From assembly GCA_002282715.1 (NCBI GenBank), contig NCKC01000010.1, positions 1-49,840 of the forward strand: a stretch of 49,840 bases of DNA, given 5' to 3'. The number at the start of each line of letters is the position of its first letter. Positions within the stretch are counted from its first letter, which is position 1. This document shows positions 45,939 to 49,840 of this stretch, in pieces. Origin of the DNA: Halothiobacillus sp. 15-55-196. Lineage in GTDB: Bacteria > Pseudomonadota > Gammaproteobacteria > Halothiobacillales > Halothiobacillaceae. The notes below the pieces were generated by a model. It was given only the letters and a program-made list of their open reading frames with translations. It ran no database searches and had not been told where the DNA came from. Made by a program: the position numbers and the translations under genes.

Positions 45939-46868
45939 TCACTTCCAGTATCCCTTGTGCATACTCAAATAACGTTTCAGGCTCAAGGGAAGGCGGGACT
46001 CCATGCGCCCCAAGCGATAACCCAGATACTTCAACCCGGTGCGCAGTATCGCCGATGGAATCAACCAGGGTGCTTTTTTAAGCAAATAAGCCAATTCAGA
46101 ACGCACAAAACGTGCCCCCTCACCTTCAGGTTTGCCAAAAGCCTTGAGCATCCAGGACTCGCGGGTATGCATCACGCCGATGTCAAAATACCGCCGAAAT
46201 TCCTGAAGATAAGTGTAATCATGCGAGTGATAAACCTGCGCGTCTGCCTGATAGGCGACTTTCCACCCGGCCATCAACATCTTGGCAGCGACAATCGTGT
46301 CCTCACCGAGGATGACATTCGAAGGAAATCCGCCCACTTCCATCAGCGCCGAGCGCCGATAAGCCGCAAATGAATTGGACATGAAGGCCGCCTTGATACC
46401 CATACTGGCCGCGTCAGCAAAATCACAGACATGACTGGATGCGGGATAATTGAAAAGGCGGGCATGCGCCTCGATCGGCTCCGCCGCCGGACGAGGAAGC
46501 TGGCGGCCGTAAACCGCACCAACATCATCTGATGCAAAAACCGCAAGCAAATTAACTAGAGAGTCGGGTGAAACAAGAATCGCATCTTGTGTAAGAAAAA
46601 TAATGATCTCGTATTCAGGATTGTTTTCAACGGCAAATTGCCTTGTCCCGCCATGGTTGAAATCCGCAGCAGCAATTTCATGAATAGAAAAACCAGCTTC
46701 TTGAGCGATTTTCAAAACACCTTCGGGCGAGCCAGAGTCAATCACCAACACTGAAGCCGATACAGACTGCTCACGAATGGCATCGATCCATGCCCTCCAC
46801 TCACCAATATTTGGCCTATAGACGGGGGCAACAATCAGAAGGCTAAAGTCAGGCAATGGGAAATACAT
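45939..46868 (-). CDS. Family 2 glycosyltransferase (rhamnosyltransferase-like)
   Basis: A 309-residue GT2 enzyme with a GT-A fold: LLIVAPVYRPN at the start, VLVIDSGSPEG, the nucleotide-sugar metal site in FLTQDAIL (QD in place of DxD), and the acceptor-side segment FPSNVILGEDTIVAAKML, as in rhamnosyltransferases of O-antigen clusters. A short hydrophobic/amphipathic tail probably lies on the membrane. The substrate is inferred from resemblance only. It lies 8 bp after the next upstream glycosyltransferase. Confidence 0.85.
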   Translation of the reverse strand: MYFPLPDFSLLIVAPVYRPNIGEWRAWIDAIREQSVSASVLVIDSGSPEGVLKIAQEAGFSIHEIAAADFNHGGTRQFAVENNPEYEIIIFLTQDAILVSPDSLVNLLAVFASDDVGAVYGRQLPRPAAEPIEAHARLFNYPASSHVCDFADAASMGIKAAFMSNSFAAYRRSALMEVGGFPSNVILGEDTIVAAKMLMAGWKVAYQADAQVYHSHDYTYLQEFRRYFDIGVMHTRESWMLKAFGKPEGEGARFVRSELAYLLKKAPWLIPSAILRTGLKYLGYRLGRMESRLPLSLKRYLSMHKGYWK

Positions 46869-46876
46869 AGTTAACC

Positions 46877-47782
46877 TTACGAGCCAAACTTACCCGTTTT
46901 CCCAAGAAAGGCATCTCGAATCCCTCTGAACATCATGGCGATCTTAGCCAACCGGTCGGGGCCAAAAAGCAGCGTAAAACCGAAAATTTGTATCAGGCGG
47001 ATCAAATCAATTCTGATCCAAGACCAAGGAATGTATTTACGCCGGTAAAGTAAAAAGCTATTGCGAAAAATATAGTAATAGCGAAAGGCCTTATGAACAG
47101 GTACTTCGCGCCAACGAAAAAACCAAATGCGCTTCCTGTACTCCCCAAGATCGTGCTCCATCAAAGCCTCACAATCACCGAGCAGCACATACCCCTTTGA
47201 CCTCGCGCGTAAACACCATTCTGTATCAACATGGTCAATAAAGAGGGTTTCATCCATGGGGCCGACATCATCAAGGACACGAAGCGGAATCAATGAACCG
47301 GAGGTAATCAGAAAATCTGTAGAGACATAAGGTTGATTTTCTCTACAAGGAATGCGTCCAATTTTCGTTAACTCAAACTTGACATGCTCCGAAGCGACAC
47401 CTTTCTGCGCGTCCACAAATCGTGGGCCAATGGCTGCAATTCTCTGGGTGTTGTCTAGACCAGAACCGAAACGAGAAGAAAGCCTCAACACCGCATTGTC
47501 CATAAATACTGAATCCTGATCCATGAGCAAGACATAATCCGCCTGTAACCGACGAGCCTGTGAAATACCTAAATTTAAAGCCGTACCTAGCCCTTGATTC
47601 TCACTTAAGGGCATACAAGTGATTTTCTTGTTGGATTCGACGAGTTGAACGATACCGCGCTGGTCTGATGAACCGTTGTCAATTAGAACTGTATGCGAAA
47701 CCTGCTGGTTAAGCGCATCCAGTACAGATTTTAGTCTACAAAAATCGGGGTTATAGGTCACAACGACCGCCAGAATCTTCAT
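46877..47782 (-). CDS. Family 2 glycosyltransferase (RfbN/rhamnosyltransferase-like)
   Basis: A 301-residue GT2 protein. It opens with ILAVVVTYNPD, has TVLIDNGSSDQ, the metal site LLMDQDSVF (DQD, about 85-93) and the acceptor motif ETLFIDHVDTEWCLRA (about 178-193), all typical of dTDP-rhamnosyltransferases of O-antigen synthesis. Its start overlaps the upstream glycosyltransferase stop by 4 bp. The GC content looks lower than in the housekeeping region, as is usual for surface-polysaccharide genes. Confidence 0.87.
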   Translation of the reverse strand: MKILAVVVTYNPDFCRLKSVLDALNQQVSHTVLIDNGSSDQRGIVQLVESNKKITCMPLSENQGLGTALNLGISQARRLQADYVLLMDQDSVFMDNAVLRLSSRFGSGLDNTQRIAAIGPRFVDAQKGVASEHVKFELTKIGRIPCRENQPYVSTDFLITSGSLIPLRVLDDVGPMDETLFIDHVDTEWCLRARSKGYVLLGDCEALMEHDLGEYRKRIWFFRWREVPVHKAFRYYYIFRNSFLLYRRKYIPWSWIRIDLIRLIQIFGFTLLFGPDRLAKIAMMFRGIRDAFLGKTGKFGS

Positions 47783-49840
47783 TTACCTGGCACACAATCC
47801 AATGAAAAGTCTTCCCGGCTTGTAGTTAAATTAGGATTGTAAAATGGATCTGATTTTAGTGCATCGCCCCATTTGGATTGCATGAATTCAATCTCGCCCA
47901 AGAAGCGAGCTTGTTTTTCCGGACTGTCTTCGGCACCTCGGCTGATCGATTCATGGTGATACAACTCGGCATAGGGTGTCCAGAGGTTGCGGTAACCCGC
48001 TTCGCGCACCTTGAGGCAAAAATCCACATCGTTAAAAGCTACCTTGAGGTTGATTTCATCGAGACCGTCTACTTGGTCGAACACTGATTTGCGAATAATC
48101 AGGCAGGCAGCGGTTACTCCTGAAACGGTTTGTGTCAGTTTCAATCGGCTAAAGTAGCCATGATGATTGCGCCCAAAATATTTGTGTGAATGGCCGCCGA
48201 CGCCACCAATGCCAATGATGATGCCTGCATGTTGAATCGTATCATTGCTGTAATAGAGTTTGGCGCCCACGCAGCCAATATCTTCCCGCACGGCGTGGCT
48301 GACCATTTCGGTGAGCCAGTCGGGGGTGATGACTTCGACATCGTTGTTAATCAAACCAATCAGGCTGCCCTTTGCGTGTTGAGCGCCAAAGTTGTTGATG
48401 GCGGAATAATTGAACGGATGGTCGTATCGCAATACTTGTACGCGCGCGTCTTCCTGCTGGATGGCGGTAAACCAGTCTAGGGTTTCTTGTTCCTCACTCC
48501 CGTTATCCAGAATAATGATTTCGTAATTGGGGTAAGTGGTTTTATCCAGAATGCTGCGCACGGCGATTTCGGTAATGGTTTTACGATCCCGGGTGGGTAT
48601 GAGCAGGCTCACAAGTGGCGCGGGGTCGGGAATGGGCCAGCGCACCCGGTAGGTGTTGGGTACCAAACCCGCTTCGATGATTATTCCTGCGGGGCCGTGT
48701 TGGGCAAAGTATTCGGTTAGTGCTTTGATGCCCGCATCGGTGGTATAGGATTTTTCGCCCGAGGCCATGGCGGTAGAGCCTTCGACGGTGCGCCAGTGGT
48801 AGAGGATTTTCGGAATATGGATAATCTGTTCTGCTTTGACATGCGGTAGGCATCGCAGGAGTAAATCTTGATCCTGACTGCCTTCCACGCCGGGGCGAAA
48901 ACCGCCGATTGTGTTCAGCAACGCGCGTTTATATACGCCAAGGTGGGATACATAGTTCTGTGAATAAAATAAGTCCGGGTTCCAGTCGCTTTTGAAGTGC
49001 GGGTCGCTGCGCTTGCCGTTGATGTCGATTTTGTCTTCATCGCTGTATAGGATTTGTGCCTCGGGGTGTTCGGCAATGGCGTGCGCCATGAAATACAGGG
49101 CGTAATCTGGCAGGGCGTCGTCGTGATCCAGCAGGGCAACATAGTCGCCCGTAGCCAGTGCCAATGCACTGTTGGATGCGCGGGAGATGTGGCCGTTTTG
49201 TTCTCTGAACACCACTTTGATGCGCGGGTCGCGTTTTTGGTATTCGGTGAGAACTTTGCGCACATGCGGTTCAGTAGATTTATCATCGGCAATGCACAGT
49301 TCCCAATGCGGATAGGATTGCGCGAGCACGGAGTCGATACATAACCGTAGGTATTTCTCTGGTGTGTTGTATACAGGGGTAATAATAGAAATCAAAGGCT
49401 TTGATTTCATTGCCCTAACAACATCATCCACCTCTTTCCGTGACGGCAGGGATGGTTGCTCAACAAATTGAATCCAACGCTGATACGCATCCGTCTGAGG
49501 CTGACAATCAACGAAGGGCCCCTTCTCAGTCAACCAAGCTCGATAAGCAGCCGTTTTTTTGAATAAAAATGAAAAATTAACGAATAAAAACGACTTAATA
49601 CGACGCTTCGCTGCTTGGCTTAATGGTAATTGGCGCCATAAAATTCGCGCAGGATCAGAAAAAAAGTGCCGCCCAATGCGCAAGGGCTTCGTTATTCGCC
49701 AGGATCGACTGTGCACTATCGAATGAAAATTATCTTGCGCCTGAGCCAGTTCCCCTTGGGTTTGAGCCAGTTCCCCTTGGGTTTGAGCCAGTTCCCCTTG
49801 GGTTTGAGCCAGTTCCCCTTGGGTTTGAGCCAGTTCCCCT
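47779..49840 (-). CDS. Two-domain family 2 glycosyltransferase with heptad-repeat N-terminus (5' end outside window)
   Basis: The visible 686 residues contain an N-terminal run of GELAQTQ heptapeptides (about 1-33), then a basic linker with SRSWRITKPLR. Two GT-A glycosyltransferase domains follow: domain 1 (about 148-380) with ISIITPVYNTPEKY and LLDHDDALPDY, and domain 2 (about 410-650) with VSLLIPTRDR, LDNGSEE, NNDVEVITPDW and the acceptor segment NDVDFCLKVREAGY. The frame stays open to the right edge, so the start lies outside; the GTG at 49716 is not a convincing start. Such proteins make O-antigen or capsule backbones, with coiled coils acting as spacers or rulers. It overlaps the next gene by 4 bp. 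Confidence 0.88.
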   Translation of the reverse strand, partial: GELAQTQGELAQTQGELAQTQGELAQTQGELAQAQDNFHSIVHSRSWRITKPLRIGRHFFSDPARILWRQLPLSQAAKRRIKSFLFVNFSFLFKKTAAYRAWLTEKGPFVDCQPQTDAYQRWIQFVEQPSLPSRKEVDDVVRAMKSKPLISIITPVYNTPEKYLRLCIDSVLAQSYPHWELCIADDKSTEPHVRKVLTEYQKRDPRIKVVFREQNGHISRASNSALALATGDYVALLDHDDALPDYALYFMAHAIAEHPEAQILYSDEDKIDINGKRSDPHFKSDWNPDLFYSQNYVSHLGVYKRALLNTIGGFRPGVEGSQDQDLLLRCLPHVKAEQIIHIPKILYHWRTVEGSTAMASGEKSYTTDAGIKALTEYFAQHGPAGIIIEAGLVPNTYRVRWPIPDPAPLVSLLIPTRDRKTITEIAVRSILDKTTYPNYEIIILDNGSEEQETLDWFTAIQQEDARVQVLRYDHPFNYSAINNFGAQHAKGSLIGLINNDVEVITPDWLTEMVSHAVREDIGCVGAKLYYSNDTIQHAGIIIGIGGVGGHSHKYFGRNHHGYFSRLKLTQTVSGVTAACLIIRKSVFDQVDGLDEINLKVAFNDVDFCLKVREAGYRNLWTPYAELYHHESISRGAEDSPEKQARFLGEIEFMQSKWGDALKSDPFYNPNLTTSREDFSLDCVPGK
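49743..49840 (-). repeat. Perfect 21-bp tandem repeats inside the glycosyltransferase gene
   Basis: Copies start at 49743, 49764, 49785, 49806 and 49827; four are complete and identical and the fifth is cut by the window edge after 14 nt. On the minus strand in the glycosyltransferase frame each unit reads GELAQTQ, one heptad; the copy nearest the catalytic part ends AQAQ. As units are 21 bp, gain or loss of copies keeps the frame and changes coiled-coil length. The total number is unknown. Confidence 0.95.

Noticed and set aside
49743..49840. CRISPR or satellite repeat at the right edge
   Set aside because: The 21-bp copies abut without spacers and are in frame with the glycosyltransferase, so they are coding repeats.

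Overview
The window (about 55% GC by eye) reads as chromosome of a gammaproteobacterium. Its gene set (PF08886-type glutamate-cysteine ligase, Pil-Chp chemosensory cluster, a BtuM-like cobalamin permease beside btuB, stand-alone MurU) suggests a chemolithotrophic sulfur oxidiser of the Halothiobacillus kind. That placement is inference from gene content, not from a search. Almost all of the window is dense, housekeeping chromosome. The accessory material is a vapBC pair, several small palindromic repeat elements and the polysaccharide glycosyltransferases at the right end.

Layout. (1) 1-260: two strong promoters with 16-bp spacers point leftwards out of the window, like rRNA or tRNA operon promoters, followed by a tRNA-Lys(UUU) gene. 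(2) 274-9613, all minus strand: yebC-ruvC-ruvA-ruvB-ybgC-tolQ-tolR-tolA-tolB-cpoB-queE-queC, nearly all overlapping or a few bases apart. It joins Holliday-junction processing, the Tol envelope-constriction machine and queuosine precursor synthesis. The usual pal gene between tolB and cpoB is absent. (3) 9757-13120, minus: a Bcr/CflA-type drug exporter, trpG/pabA, cysQ and nudE. (4) 13338-16361, plus: a cobalamin riboswitch, btuB, a terminator, an array of five adjacent hairpins, and a putative inner-membrane cobalamin transporter (BtuM). Together these make a compact vitamin B12 uptake locus. (5) 16480-27287, minus: pilG-pilH-pilI-pilJ-chpA-chpC, a type IV pilus (twitching) chemosensory system with a CheA-type hybrid kinase of about 2,180 residues; no methyltransferase or methylesterase gene is present.

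(6) 27591-31827, plus: gshA-gshB (glutathione synthesis), an ApbE-like flavin transferase and a TonB protein. (7) 32001-35506, plus: a DksA variant with one of the four zinc cysteines, a periplasmic cyclophilin, RNase D, an IbaG/BolA protein followed directly by an 87-bp MITE-like element, a DUF1244 protein and a short cation-diffusion-like membrane protein. (8) 35599-38624: vapBC with a palindromic operator, an unknown exported protein, a spermidine-synthase-like methyltransferase and a Prx5-type peroxiredoxin. (9) 38657-40792, minus: thiC under a TPP riboswitch. (10) 41047-44215, plus: a Pcm-family methyltransferase, a repeat block, a TolC-family outer-membrane channel and MurU (MurNAc-1-P uridylyltransferase).

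(11) 44244-49840, minus: a polyprenyl-phosphate sugar phosphotransferase and three family-2 glycosyltransferases. This is part of an exopolysaccharide or O-antigen cluster continuing beyond the window. The outermost glycosyltransferase enters the window from the right edge and carries perfect 21-bp in-frame repeats encoding a heptapeptide, so its true start lies outside.
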